Assembly (NCBI GenBank): GCA_018228645.1
Contig: CP073693.1
Location: 3,256,979 to 3,320,978 of the forward strand
Direction of reading: 5' to 3'
Length of the DNA: 64,000 nt
Source: Clostridiaceae bacterium Marseille-Q4143
Lineage (GTDB): Bacteria; Bacillota; Clostridia; Lachnospirales; Lachnospiraceae
Below the pieces are notes generated by a model that did not search any database, had not been told where the DNA came from, and saw nothing but the letters and a program-made list of their open reading frames with translations. The translations under genes were made by a program, and so were the position numbers. Of this stretch, positions 1-8,669 are shown in pieces (positions within the stretch are counted from its first letter, which is position 1; every line of letters begins with the position of its first letter).

Positions 1-720
1 TCTCCAGTAAATCCTCCAGGCATTTTTCGAATCCATGCCGCAGAAAGCTGCCGCCCCGCACATCAGCATGCCCGACAGCCGGGCCGGAATATAATTCAGC
101 ACATCATCAAATTTTGCCGCCGCACGGCCAAAATAAAGATATTTATCATTTTTATAGCCCACCATGGAATCCATGGTATTGACTGCCTTATAGAAAAATC
201 CTAGGGGTGCACCGCCAATCATGAGAAAAAGAAGGGGTGCGATCACGCCGTCGGAAGCATTTTCTGCCACCGTCTCCACAGCTGCCTTGGTCACGCCGAT
301 GTCATCCAGCACCTCGGTGTCACGTCCTACTACCATGGATACAGCGAAGCGGGCTTTCTTAAGGTTCCCCTCTTTCAGTGCGTCATAGACTTTCATGGTC
401 TCGGTCTTCAGAGATTTGGTCGCCAGTACCCAGTAGCACATGATGACTTCCAGCGCAAATCTCAGACAGGGATGCACCAGACCTGCCGCCAGGAGAAGTC
501 CCCAGGCAACAGCCGTGGTAATTCCAGCCGTCAGCACCAGCAGTAATCCTCCTGCGATCAGCTCTCCCTGTTCCGTCTTCGGGAAAATACTCCGAAGCAG
601 CTTCTCCAGTCCGCTGATGAGATGTCCCACCAGACGAATGGGATGATAAAGCCAGTGGGGATCTCCCACTATGAGGTCCAGGATAAATCCCAGGATTACT
701 GCAAGCAAAGACAATTCCAT
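1..720 (-). CDS. cbiB: Adenosylcobinamide-phosphate synthase CbiB, 3' end outside the window
   Basis: Integral membrane enzyme that joins the aminopropanol phosphate linker (made with CobD) to adenosylcobyric acid. I translated the minus strand from an ATG at 720. It opens MELSLLAVILGFILDLIVGD, followed by PHWLYHPIRLVG and further on ENASDGVIAPLLF, all typical CbiB blocks in a hydrophobic protein. 240 codons are visible with no stop; the family is about 310-330 residues, so roughly 80 residues lie beyond the left edge. It overlaps the end of cobC by 25 nt and is the last visible gene of the B12 operon. Identification is firm; the missing C-terminus cannot be assessed. Confidence 0.93.
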   Translation of the reverse strand, partial: MELSLLAVILGFILDLIVGDPHWLYHPIRLVGHLISGLEKLLRSIFPKTEQGELIAGGLLLVLTAGITTAVAWGLLLAAGLVHPCLRFALEVIMCYWVLATKSLKTETMKVYDALKEGNLKKARFAVSMVVGRDTEVLDDIGVTKAAVETVAENASDGVIAPLLFLMIGGAPLGFFYKAVNTMDSMVGYKNDKYLYFGRAAAKFDDVLNYIPARLSGMLMCGAAAFCGMDSKNAWRIYWR

Positions 721-1313
721 AACCTTGTTCCCTCCACCGGCGTCAGCCTGTAGCCGCAGCCGTTCTTTACCTGATAATCAAAATAAGCAGCCTTGGGATA
801 GCCGTATTGTTCCAAGATTGCCATAATGGTGCCGCCATGCACCACAATTCCTGCCCGGAATATCCCGGTCTTCCCGGAAGCGATCCATTCTTGCTCTGCC
901 CCGGACACTTCTTCTACAATCCGGGCAAAGGCCTCAAGGCACCGGCTCTTGAAGGCATCCATGGACTCGCCATTTGGAAAGGGCAGCGTGCCATTGCTGT
1001 CGATCCACGCCTGATAGTCCCCATTTCCGGACAGTTCTTTATAATTCTTATTTTCAAAGTCTCCGAAATCGCATTCCCGGAGATCCATCACTTTCTGCAT
1101 TTTTTTCCGGTCAAATCCCGGCCAGAGGATTTCTGCCGTCTCCACGCACCGCTTCATGGGACTGACATAGAGTCGTTCTACCTCCGGCAGCTGCTTTCCC
1201 GCAAGTTCTTCTCTTCCTTCGTCACATAAGGGTTCGTCGGTCCGGCTGCCGATATAGCGGCCCAGCAGATTTCCTGCGGTCTTACCATGCCGGATCAGGA
1301 TAAGTTCAGCCAT
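696..1313 (-). CDS. cobC: Histidine phosphatase family, probable alpha-ribazole phosphatase CobC
   Basis: A phosphoglycerate-mutase-type phosphatase of 205 residues with the RHG catalytic motif at residues 8-10 (His9 the expected phosphorylated residue) and the second His in VVHGGT near the C-terminus. In this position, between a cobU-like gene and cbiB, it is most likely the enzyme that removes the phosphate from alpha-ribazole phosphate or adenosylcobalamin phosphate at the end of nucleotide loop assembly. The superfamily is broad, so the substrate rests on context. It overlaps its upstream neighbour by 8 nt and cbiB by 25 nt, so it is cotranscribed. Confidence 0.85.
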   Translation of the reverse strand: MAELILIRHGKTAGNLLGRYIGSRTDEPLCDEGREELAGKQLPEVERLYVSPMKRCVETAEILWPGFDRKKMQKVMDLRECDFGDFENKNYKELSGNGDYQAWIDSNGTLPFPNGESMDAFKSRCLEAFARIVEEVSGAEQEWIASGKTGIFRAGIVVHGGTIMAILEQYGYPKAAYFDYQVKNGCGYRLTPVEGTRLWNCLCLQ

Positions 1314-1686
1314 GCTTGATCACCGTCCCGATTCCGCAGACTACCCGGTGGACTTCTGATGCCCTCCTTGCCGCCTGACAGCAGACTCTTCCGGTCTTCT
1401 CCCGGTAAGCCCGGTCAAATTTGTCAATGGGAACCACCCCATAACCAAGTTCGTTGGTCACCAGCACAATGTCCGGATTCCGTCTTTCCAGCTCTTCAAG
1501 ATCCAGTTCCTGATTCGCTTCCATACACCGTTTGATATACTCATGAAAATGATAGAGAAGCTTTGTCTCATAGATGGCTTCCATCGGGCAGTCCATGCCA
1601 TCTGCCGCTTCTTCTTTTGCAATGTGAAAGGTCTCACACGCATAATCTGTCTTTCCCTGAAAGCATCCGCCTGTCACCAGAATCAT
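1306..1686 (-). CDS. Short CobU-like P-loop protein (second CobU paralogue)
   Basis: 126 residues, starting at the ATG at 1686 that overlaps the TGA of cobS (ATGA). A longer reading from 1722 adds 12 residues inside cobS and has no advantage. It has the CobU P-loop (MILVTGGCFQGKTDYA) and the CobU C-terminal block (VTNELGYGVVPIDKFDRAYR, then a Gly-Arg segment and VCGIGTVIK). It lacks the middle segment R-I-x-x-H-R that carries the GMP-accepting His of bifunctional CobU and is about 50 residues shorter. A full-length cobU lies two genes upstream. It could be a kinase-only form, a partner subunit or a corrinoid-binding relative; the role is not settled by sequence. Confidence 0.8.
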   Translation of the reverse strand: MILVTGGCFQGKTDYACETFHIAKEEAADGMDCPMEAIYETKLLYHFHEYIKRCMEANQELDLEELERRNPDIVLVTNELGYGVVPIDKFDRAYREKTGRVCCQAARRASEVHRVVCGIGTVIKHG

Positions 1687-2447
1687 AATAATTTTCCTCC
1701 CAGCATCACCGTACAGGCACATGCCAGTTCACATACCTGTACAAAAAATCCTGCAATATCTCCCGTCGTTCCGCCAAATTCCTTCATGGCTACATGATGG
1801 TAATACCAGAACACTGCTGCCTGGGTCAGGAGCATAATTCCTCCGATCACCGGATTCAACCAAAGGGCCGCTGCCCCACAGGCAAGAATCCACAGGGTCA
1901 GTGTCCCCAGCAGGATCTTTTTCTGAGCCGCATCAGAAAACATGCTAAGAGATCCGCTCTTATTCGCCTTCGGGAAGGTAGAAAGAGCCAGCCCGCTTAA
2001 AGCCCGGGACAGGGCAAAAGCCACCGCCATCACCGGCAGAAGCTCTGTCTTCATCTCACTCCATACACCCAGTCCTAATGTAAAATAAGCACATCCCATA
2101 ATAATGGCAAAGGCGCCTGCATGGGAATCCTTTAAGATCTGCAGTTTTTTCTCCAAGGGCTGATAGGAGCTGAGGGCATCCACCGTGTCCAGAAATCCAT
2201 CCAGATGAATGCCTCCGGTCACAATGAGCGGAATCAGCACAAAACCTGCTGCCCGCATCAGGCTTCCAAAATCGAGCTTCATTGCCACCCATCCGTAGCC
2301 CCATTCCAGCAGACCGATGATCACACCGATGGCCGGAAAGAAGCAGATCATATATTTCATATTTTCCTTATCCCAGTCTGCCCGCGGCACGGGAATCTTG
2401 GAAAACATGGCAAAGGAAATTAAAAAACTGTTCCATACTTTCTTCAT
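1683..2447 (-). CDS. cobS: Adenosylcobinamide-GDP ribazoletransferase CobS
   Basis: Cobalamin synthase, an integral membrane protein that condenses adenosylcobinamide-GDP with alpha-ribazole (or its phosphate). The 254 residues match family length and carry the acidic signature HLDGFLDTVDAL at about residues 81-92, with several hydrophobic helices in the C-terminal half. The start ATG at 2447 overlaps the stop of cobU and its stop overlaps the start of the short CobU paralogue, both as ATGA, which suggests translational coupling. Confidence 0.95.
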   Translation of the reverse strand: MKKVWNSFLISFAMFSKIPVPRADWDKENMKYMICFFPAIGVIIGLLEWGYGWVAMKLDFGSLMRAAGFVLIPLIVTGGIHLDGFLDTVDALSSYQPLEKKLQILKDSHAGAFAIIMGCAYFTLGLGVWSEMKTELLPVMAVAFALSRALSGLALSTFPKANKSGSLSMFSDAAQKKILLGTLTLWILACGAAALWLNPVIGGIMLLTQAAVFWYYHHVAMKEFGGTTGDIAGFFVQVCELACACTVMLGGKLL

Positions 2448-2983
2448 CGTCCAAACACCTCGTTTAAGTCTCCCTTATGAATCAGCGGGATGGAATATAC
2501 CACCTCTGCCACCAGATCCGCCATGGAAGCCATCCGGACATTAATCTCTCCCAGATACTTCTGATACCGCCTGGTTTCCTCGTCGTAGTCCATTCCATCC
2601 GAGAAAATCTCATTGGTCACAATAATGAGATTCCGGCACTGTTCCTTTACATGGCGGATTCCTGCAAGAATCTCCTCCACGCAGTGATCCCCGCTGCCCT
2701 TCTCCTGGTACATCTCATTGGCGGTCAGATTGGACATACATTCCAGCAGCACCGTATGATAACCAGACACATCTGCATGTTTTAACCCTGTGTAACACTC
2801 CAGTGTATCAAATCCCTTATCTTTCCGCATTTCCCGGTGCCTTGCAATCCGCTTATGGCATTCCTCGTCAAAGGGGAACATGGTTGCAATATAGAGATTC
2901 GGACCGTCCGCCAGTCCGGTTACCAGCGACTCCGCAAATTCTGATTTTCCGCTGCCGCTTCCTCCGGTCACCATCATTAACAT
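2444..2983 (-). CDS. cobU: Adenosylcobinamide kinase / adenosylcobinamide-phosphate guanylyltransferase CobU
   Basis: Bifunctional soluble enzyme that phosphorylates adenosylcobinamide and transfers GMP to it. 179 residues with an N-terminal P-loop (MMVTGGSGSGKSEFAESL) and the central segment KRIARHREMRKDKGFDTLE, which contains the His expected to carry GMP. The usual C-terminal N-E-x-G-x-G-I-V-P motif is altered here to VTNEIFSDGMDYDEETRRY, unlike the short paralogue downstream, which keeps it. It overlaps cbiA by 7 nt and cobS by 4 nt. Confidence 0.9.
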   Translation of the reverse strand: MLMMVTGGSGSGKSEFAESLVTGLADGPNLYIATMFPFDEECHKRIARHREMRKDKGFDTLECYTGLKHADVSGYHTVLLECMSNLTANEMYQEKGSGDHCVEEILAGIRHVKEQCRNLIIVTNEIFSDGMDYDEETRRYQKYLGEINVRMASMADLVAEVVYSIPLIHKGDLNEVFGR

Positions 2984-4350
2984 CCGTGGTATTCCTCACA
3001 TTTCTTTAAAAATTCGTAAGCTGCCTCAGGGTTGGACCAGAAAAAGAGATGGGGGAATCCCGCATACAGGGATTTACTGCTGTTCACACAGTCCCATTCC
3101 CGTTTTCCCACTGGTTTCTTTGCATGGAAACTATTTCCGCACTGCTCACTGTCCCAGTAATGAAATTCATGTCCGCGAATTTCCATCCCTGCTTTTCCCA
3201 GAAGCTGGTCTTCCTCTGCCGTCAAGGTAATATATCCAAAACGTCCCAGCCGGTCCGTCCTGTAGGCCTTCGCATCCAATACTCCTGCCATAGGATAGAA
3301 CACACCGTCCTGTCCTTCCAGCTCCCGGTGAAGATAAAGAAAACCGCCGCATTCCGCGATACAGGGCATACCATCCTCGATCGCTTTTCTGATGGCTTCT
3401 CTCATAGAGTGATCTTCGCTCAAGGTCTTTGCATGAAGTTCCGGATAACCGCCACTTAAAATCATGCCGTCCACCTCTTCCGGCAGCTTTTTATCCTGAA
3501 GAGGCGAGAAAAAGACAAGCTCTGCACCCATGGTTTCCAAAAGCTTCAGATTATCCTGGTACGTAAAGCAGAAGGCATCATCTGCCGCCACTGCCAGCCG
3601 TATTTTTCCCAGTTCTTCTAATACCGGTATCTCCGGTACCTGTATGGACAGTTCTTCCGTGTCTTCTGCCAGTGCGCAGAAGGCATCCAGATCCAGCGTC
3701 TCTTCCAGCACAGCTGCCAGCCGGTTCAGCTTTTCCTTCAAGGCTTCGATCTCTCCCGGCAGTACCAGTCCCAGATGACGGCTTTCCAGATTAAGATCCG
3801 TAAGCCTCGGCACATAGCCAAGTACTTTCACACCCAGTTCCTCTTCAATGAGGGGCTTCAACTGTCCGTAGATCATGGGAGAAATCTGATTCAGAATCAC
3901 GGCTTTGATCCGGCTGTCTGGCCGGTATTCCAGAAATCCTTTGATCATGGCCAGAATAGAAAGACTGGCCCCCCTGCAGCTGACAATCAGTACCGCCGGT
4001 ATGGCAAGGGCAGCCGCCACATCATAGGTGCTTCCTTCCGTGCGGATACCTCCCAGACCGTCATAATATCCCATAACCCCTTCTGTCACGGCAATATCAC
4101 AGTCTGATGCGTTTTCTGCAAAGAGATAGCGGGTGGTCTCTGTATCTGTAAAAAAGGTATCCAGGTTTCTTGACCGGGTTCCAATGACCCTTCCATGAAA
4201 CATCGGATCAATGTAATCTGGTCCACACTTAAAGGATGCTACTTTCATCCCTCTGTTCACCAGTGCCTGCAGAATTCCACAGGTAATCAGAGTCTTGCCG
4301 CTTCCGCTGGCCGGTGCGGTCAGAAGGATTCTCGGTATGTGTCTTTTCAC
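2977..4350 (-). CDS. cbiA: Cobyrinate a,c-diamide synthase CbiA
   Basis: ATP- and glutamine-dependent amidation of the a and c carboxylates of cob(II)yrinate. I place the start at GTG 4350 (VKRHIPRILLTAP), which overlaps the stop of the gene before it as GTGA and has a G-rich ribosome site about 10 nt upstream. This gives 457 residues, the usual CbiA length; the in-frame extension to 4488 lies inside the upstream gene. The N-terminal ATP site reads LLTAPASGSGKT, and the C-terminal class I glutamine amidotransferase domain keeps its nucleophile in CIAECGGFLYLH and the late H-E-F-H-Y region. Confidence 0.94.
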   Translation of the reverse strand: MKRHIPRILLTAPASGSGKTLITCGILQALVNRGMKVASFKCGPDYIDPMFHGRVIGTRSRNLDTFFTDTETTRYLFAENASDCDIAVTEGVMGYYDGLGGIRTEGSTYDVAAALAIPAVLIVSCRGASLSILAMIKGFLEYRPDSRIKAVILNQISPMIYGQLKPLIEEELGVKVLGYVPRLTDLNLESRHLGLVLPGEIEALKEKLNRLAAVLEETLDLDAFCALAEDTEELSIQVPEIPVLEELGKIRLAVAADDAFCFTYQDNLKLLETMGAELVFFSPLQDKKLPEEVDGMILSGGYPELHAKTLSEDHSMREAIRKAIEDGMPCIAECGGFLYLHRELEGQDGVFYPMAGVLDAKAYRTDRLGRFGYITLTAEEDQLLGKAGMEIRGHEFHYWDSEQCGNSFHAKKPVGKREWDCVNSSKSLYAGFPHLFFWSNPEAAYEFLKKCEEYHGC

Positions 4351-6419
4351 TCTTTCACAGCCCCCCTGCAGGTAATAATGTAAATCGGATTCTGTCCCAT
4401 CATGAGATGATAGCTTCCAAGTTTCTTCGCCTTCGCCACACTGACGGAAACGATCTCTTCCTCCAGCAGCGGCAGATCTTTTAAGCACTCCGTCACTTCC
4501 CCGATGGTCTCCAGCGTCACTGTATTGATCACCACACGGATCTTCGGATTCTTTGCCAGCAGACTTTCCAGAATTTCTTTTAAGTTACCGGCAGAACCGC
4601 CGATAAAGGCATGGGTCGGTGCGGGCAGATCTTCCATGGCCTCCGGTGCCAGTCCGTGAATCACCTCAATATTCGGTGTTCCAAACTTCCGCTTGTTCTG
4701 CTCAATGAGATCACACGCCTCCTGATTCCGTTCCACAGCATAAACCATACCATCTGGGGCAGCCAGTGCCAGCTCAATGGTCACGGAACCGGTACCTGCT
4801 CCCACATCATAGACCACGGAATCTTTTTCCAGATGCAGTTTTGCTACGGAAAGACTTCGGATCTCACTCTTGGTCATAGGCGCTTTTCCCCGCAGGAATT
4901 CTTCATCCTCCACGCAGGAGCGGATCCCCTTGAAGGGGTGAGAATTTTCAATGAGAGCCACACAAAGGTCATCGTAACTTCCCTGTTCCAGTTCTTCCGG
5001 CGTTCCAGTGGTAATCTTTTCCTCCGGGTAGCCAAGTCTCTCTCCAATATAAAGGGTCACATCCATGAGACCATATTCCTTCAGTTCTTTACACAGTCCT
5101 TCCACACTTCCATGAGCACTCAGAAGCGTAAAGGTCTTCTTATGGGCTTTCACAGCCCCTATAAGATTCGCATTCCGTCCATGGGTACTTTGAAGACATA
5201 CATCTTCCCAGGAGGTTTTCAGCTTTCCGCAGAAATATACCACGGAAGAAATACCGCACAGACTTTTCACTTCATAATTCTGAGGATCCAGCACCTCATA
5301 AAGCTTCTTTGCCCCACTGTAAAATCCAATATCTCCGGACAGCAGAATCACCGCACGTCCATATTCCGGATGAAGCTCCAGATAATCGGCGATCTTCCGG
5401 GGCTCATAGGCTGCAAACTCCTGTTTGCCTTCATAAAAGGCCGGATCTGCGCCCTTCGTCTGTACAGCGTCCAGCATCCGTCTGGCTCCGATAAGCAGAT
5501 CTGCTTTCCGGATCTCTTCTGCTGCTTCCACCGTCATTCCTTCTGCAGTGCCCATACCGATGCCAATAAGAGTCACCTGACGACGGGCACCTGACTCTTC
5601 TGCCCGTTTCTCCAGTGCTCCCGGCACATGACTTCCGGCAGCTTCCTTCTGCTCCGGTTCCAGTCCGAACCGCACATTCAGCATCTCCACCACCCGGTCA
5701 TAGGAAAAGCCTTTCTGCTCCGGAGGACGTCCCACCAGCACCAGTTTTGCTCCGGCACGCTTTGCCGCCTCTACCTTTTCCTCGTAACCACCGGCTTTCC
5801 CCGTCTCCTTAGTGACCAGATACCGGCAGTCAAACTGCTTTAACATGGCTTCATTCAATGCCTCGCTGAAGGGTCCCTGCATACAGATGAGATTTCGTCC
5901 CACAAATCCCAGTTTTTCACAGGCTGATGCCACTTCCGCAGTGGACAGCACCCTTGCAAAAACCCGGCTCTCATAATTCGGAATCACCGTATATTTAAAA
6001 AGCTCCTTGCTCCCTGTGGTCGCCAGAATATTTCCTTCGGTCTCTTTTAAGAAATTCACCGCCTCATCCACGGAATCCACCAGAACCGCATCTTCCGTCT
6101 CAGAAGTACTGGACTCCCGAATCAGGCGGAGATATTCCACTCCTGCTTTTTTACAGGCTGCTGCCACATTTTCCGACACGACCGCCGCGTAGGGGTGGGT
6201 TGCATCCACTACCAGCTCCGTCTTTTGTTCCTCAAAAAACTGCCCCATGGCTGCCTCGTCCATCCGTCCGGCATGCACCTTCAGGTATTCCGTTTCCGTC
6301 AGGAGAGTCTCGCCATATTCCGTTGCCACACAGGCGGTCACCGGAACTTTTCTCACTGCCAGATACTCTGACAATTTTCTTCCTTCTGTTGTTCCTGCAA
6401 ATATAATCACTGGTCTCAT
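4347..6419 (-). CDS. cbiET: CbiJ-CbiE-CbiT fusion: precorrin-6A reductase, C5-methyltransferase, C15-methyltransferase/decarboxylase
   Basis: A 690-residue three-domain protein covering consecutive steps of corrin synthesis. Residues 1 to about 255 are a CbiJ/CobK reductase (VIIFAGTTEGRKLSEYL at the start, VVDATHPYA near 71-79, LVTKETGKAGG near 201-211). About 280-480 form a tetrapyrrole methyltransferase of CbiE type (VTLIGIGMG; LLSGDIGFYSGAKKL). About 490-690 form CbiT with the SAM site VYDVGAGTGSVTIELA. An acidic linker joins the first two domains. CbiE-CbiT fusions (CobL) are well known; the reductase joined in front is less common but I have seen it described for Clostridia. The stop overlaps cbiA. 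Confidence 0.93.
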   Translation of the reverse strand: MRPVIIFAGTTEGRKLSEYLAVRKVPVTACVATEYGETLLTETEYLKVHAGRMDEAAMGQFFEEQKTELVVDATHPYAAVVSENVAAACKKAGVEYLRLIRESSTSETEDAVLVDSVDEAVNFLKETEGNILATTGSKELFKYTVIPNYESRVFARVLSTAEVASACEKLGFVGRNLICMQGPFSEALNEAMLKQFDCRYLVTKETGKAGGYEEKVEAAKRAGAKLVLVGRPPEQKGFSYDRVVEMLNVRFGLEPEQKEAAGSHVPGALEKRAEESGARRQVTLIGIGMGTAEGMTVEAAEEIRKADLLIGARRMLDAVQTKGADPAFYEGKQEFAAYEPRKIADYLELHPEYGRAVILLSGDIGFYSGAKKLYEVLDPQNYEVKSLCGISSVVYFCGKLKTSWEDVCLQSTHGRNANLIGAVKAHKKTFTLLSAHGSVEGLCKELKEYGLMDVTLYIGERLGYPEEKITTGTPEELEQGSYDDLCVALIENSHPFKGIRSCVEDEEFLRGKAPMTKSEIRSLSVAKLHLEKDSVVYDVGAGTGSVTIELALAAPDGMVYAVERNQEACDLIEQNKRKFGTPNIEVIHGLAPEAMEDLPAPTHAFIGGSAGNLKEILESLLAKNPKIRVVINTVTLETIGEVTECLKDLPLLEEEIVSVSVAKAKKLGSYHLMMGQNPIYIITCRGAVKE

Positions 6420-6422
6420 ACG

Positions 6423-7478
6423 CTAGTCCTCCATACAGATGGTCAGATCCATCACAGCTGCTGCTACTGTCACGCCATTTCTCGCCGTCTTGGGAATCAG
6501 GAGTTTCTGTGCCCCTGCCGCCAGAAGGGCCGAACGCTCACATATATTTCCCACTCCGGTAACGGATTCTACAAAGGCTGACTCTGCAAATCCGTCTTCA
6601 CACACTGCTTTTTTCAGCTCCTCTGCGGGATAGGTGAGAAAGGGAACCTGATAGCTTTCCGCCAGCTCCAGAATCCCTGTTTCGTCTTTTTTCAGATCTA
6701 TGGAAGCGATCTTACAGATACTTTCCCTGAAAATACCGTTGACCTCCAGCACTTCTTCCACCAGTTCCTGGATGACTGCCCTCTCTGTTCCTCTTTTACA
6801 CCCAATTCCCAGCACCACTGCCTTCGGCACCAGATGAAGCGTCTTCTCAAAAGGGCTGGTCTTTTGCACATCTATGGAAAATCCCAGCGGCTCTTCCCCT
6901 TCCGTGTCCAGTTCCGGTGGAATTACACCGGTTACCGGAAATGCGCTCCACATGCCGACTTTCAGATTATCCACCAGTGCTGCTGCAATTTCCTTCGCTG
7001 CAGGCATGGAATCCATATACAGATTTCTCCTCGCCGCAAATGCGTCCACTGCAAATTTTCCATGAAGATCCGTTGCCGTCGTAATCACCGGTTCCGCTCC
7101 GGTAAGCTCTGCCACCAGAAGGGTCAGTTCATTGGCTCCACCAATATGGCCGGACAGAAGAGAGATGGCATGCCGTCCCTGCTCATCCACCACGATCACC
7201 GCCGGGTCTGTCTTCTTGCTCTGCACGTAAGGGGCAATGCTCCGCACGGCAATTCCCGTGGAACCGATAAAAATCAGAAGGTCTTTGGAACGGAACTGCT
7301 CCGCCGTCCATTCTGACAGGGTTCCTTCCAGAAACGCTACCTCCACAGGCAGCGCTGACCGGTATTCTTTCTTCTTAAGCCATGCCTTACATAGAATTCC
7401 GTGAGCAGCCAGTCCATTTACCAGCTGCTCAGCGAGCAAAACTCCATGCTCCGTAAAACAGATGATTCCCGCTTTCAT
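6423..7478 (-). CDS. cbiG: Cobalt-precorrin-5A hydrolase CbiG
   Basis: Opens the delta-lactone of cobalt-precorrin-5A, releasing acetaldehyde, during ring contraction in the anaerobic pathway. 351 residues beginning MKAGIICFTEHGVLLAEQL, with the conserved LIFIGSTGIAVRSIAPYV and LLSGHIGGANELTL blocks, a linker, then the C-terminal CbiG domain with VLGIGCKRGT and VESVTGVGNICERSALL. The ATG overlaps the stop of cbiD as ATGA. CbiG together with CbiD marks the oxygen-independent route. Confidence 0.95.
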   Translation of the reverse strand: MKAGIICFTEHGVLLAEQLVNGLAAHGILCKAWLKKKEYRSALPVEVAFLEGTLSEWTAEQFRSKDLLIFIGSTGIAVRSIAPYVQSKKTDPAVIVVDEQGRHAISLLSGHIGGANELTLLVAELTGAEPVITTATDLHGKFAVDAFAARRNLYMDSMPAAKEIAAALVDNLKVGMWSAFPVTGVIPPELDTEGEEPLGFSIDVQKTSPFEKTLHLVPKAVVLGIGCKRGTERAVIQELVEEVLEVNGIFRESICKIASIDLKKDETGILELAESYQVPFLTYPAEELKKAVCEDGFAESAFVESVTGVGNICERSALLAAGAQKLLIPKTARNGVTVAAAVMDLTICMED

Positions 7479-8650
7479 GAATCTGCCTGTCCTCCCTTTT
7501 GATGTCCGATTTTTTCCACCAGATCCGGCACTTTGGAAGTCTGTCCCAGAATTCCGAATACATTGGAAAAGGTAATGACGCCAAGCTCGATACTGCTCTG
7601 GGTCCGGTGATTGACATAGAACTCCATCCGCTCCATAATTCTGTCCATAACAGGCTTCAACAGCCCCGCTTCTTTCAGATATTTTAATGCATCATCGGTG
7701 GTCACACACTCCATCATCTTCTGAAGCAGTTCTATGGGGGCTCCTAAAAGTGCCGCATGGACCGTCAGAAGCTCCATACGGGAATCCGCATTATGGGAAT
7801 GGGTATTCATAATGCCCCCCGCCAGCTTCACAAATTTACCGATGTGGCCCACCAGCAGTACACCTTTTGCTCCGAATTCCACGGCTGCATCCAACGCCTC
7901 GCCTACAAAATTACTGCATTTCACAGCATCATTGAGGTCCAAACCATGTCCGTACTGCTCCAGAAAATCAATCCCGTAATTGCCCGGCACCACCAGAAGA
8001 TACTCCATGCCATTTGCCAGTTTCTGCCGCATTTCCACCCGGATAGTCTCGATCAATGCCTGCTCACTCATAGGTTCCACGATTCCGCTGGTGCCAAGAA
8101 CCGAGATGCCGCCCACAATACCAAGGCGCGGATTAAAGGTCTTTGCCGCCAGTTCTTCTCCCTGAGGGATGGAAATGACTGCTTTCAGACCACCCTGCCA
8201 GCCATATTTTTTGCAGACAGCCTCCAGATTCTCCCGGATCATCTGCCGGGGTACTTTGTTGATGGCTGCTGCCCCTACCGGCTGTTCCAGTCCCTGTTTT
8301 GTGACACGGCCGACGCCTCTGCCGCCGTCAATCAAAATCCGTTCTCCCCCTGCCTCCAGTTCATCTGCCGGAATCCGGGTCACTTCCGCATAGATCAGAA
8401 TGCCGTTGGTCACATCCGGGTCATCCCCACCATCCTTCCGGATCGCGCAGGAGACAGATGTTTTCGTGCAATGGATTTCCAGCACTTCCAGCCGAAGGGC
8501 AATGCCTTTTGGCGTCATCAGTTCCACATCCGAGATCTCTTTCCCTGAAAGCAGCATAGCAGCAGCCGCTTTGGAAGCAGCCGCTGCACAGGAACCGGTC
8601 GTATATCCGTATCTTAGTTTTTTATGATTTTTATAAATGTATTCTTCCAT
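7475..8650 (-). CDS. cbiD: Cobalt-precorrin-5B C1-methyltransferase CbiD
   Basis: SAM-dependent C1 methylation of cobalt-precorrin-5B. The start is ATG 8650 (MEEYIYKNHKKLRYGYTTGS), preceded by GCAGGAGA; an in-frame extension to 8734 would run into cobT and is rejected. 391 residues with the diagnostic YGYTTGSCAAAASKAA and a glycine-rich GNYGIDFLEQYG segment in the middle. It lies 19 nt after cobT and overlaps cbiG. Confidence 0.95.
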   Translation of the reverse strand: MEEYIYKNHKKLRYGYTTGSCAAAASKAAAAMLLSGKEISDVELMTPKGIALRLEVLEIHCTKTSVSCAIRKDGGDDPDVTNGILIYAEVTRIPADELEAGGERILIDGGRGVGRVTKQGLEQPVGAAAINKVPRQMIRENLEAVCKKYGWQGGLKAVISIPQGEELAAKTFNPRLGIVGGISVLGTSGIVEPMSEQALIETIRVEMRQKLANGMEYLLVVPGNYGIDFLEQYGHGLDLNDAVKCSNFVGEALDAAVEFGAKGVLLVGHIGKFVKLAGGIMNTHSHNADSRMELLTVHAALLGAPIELLQKMMECVTTDDALKYLKEAGLLKPVMDRIMERMEFYVNHRTQSSIELGVITFSNVFGILGQTSKVPDLVEKIGHQKGGQADS

Positions 8651-8669
8651 CAAAAAAGGTCTCCTGCCG

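Noticed and set aside
4611..5594. 327-codon plus-strand frame inside the CbiJ-CbiE-CbiT gene
   Set aside because: Antisense shadow with Cys/His-rich composition and no ribosome site.
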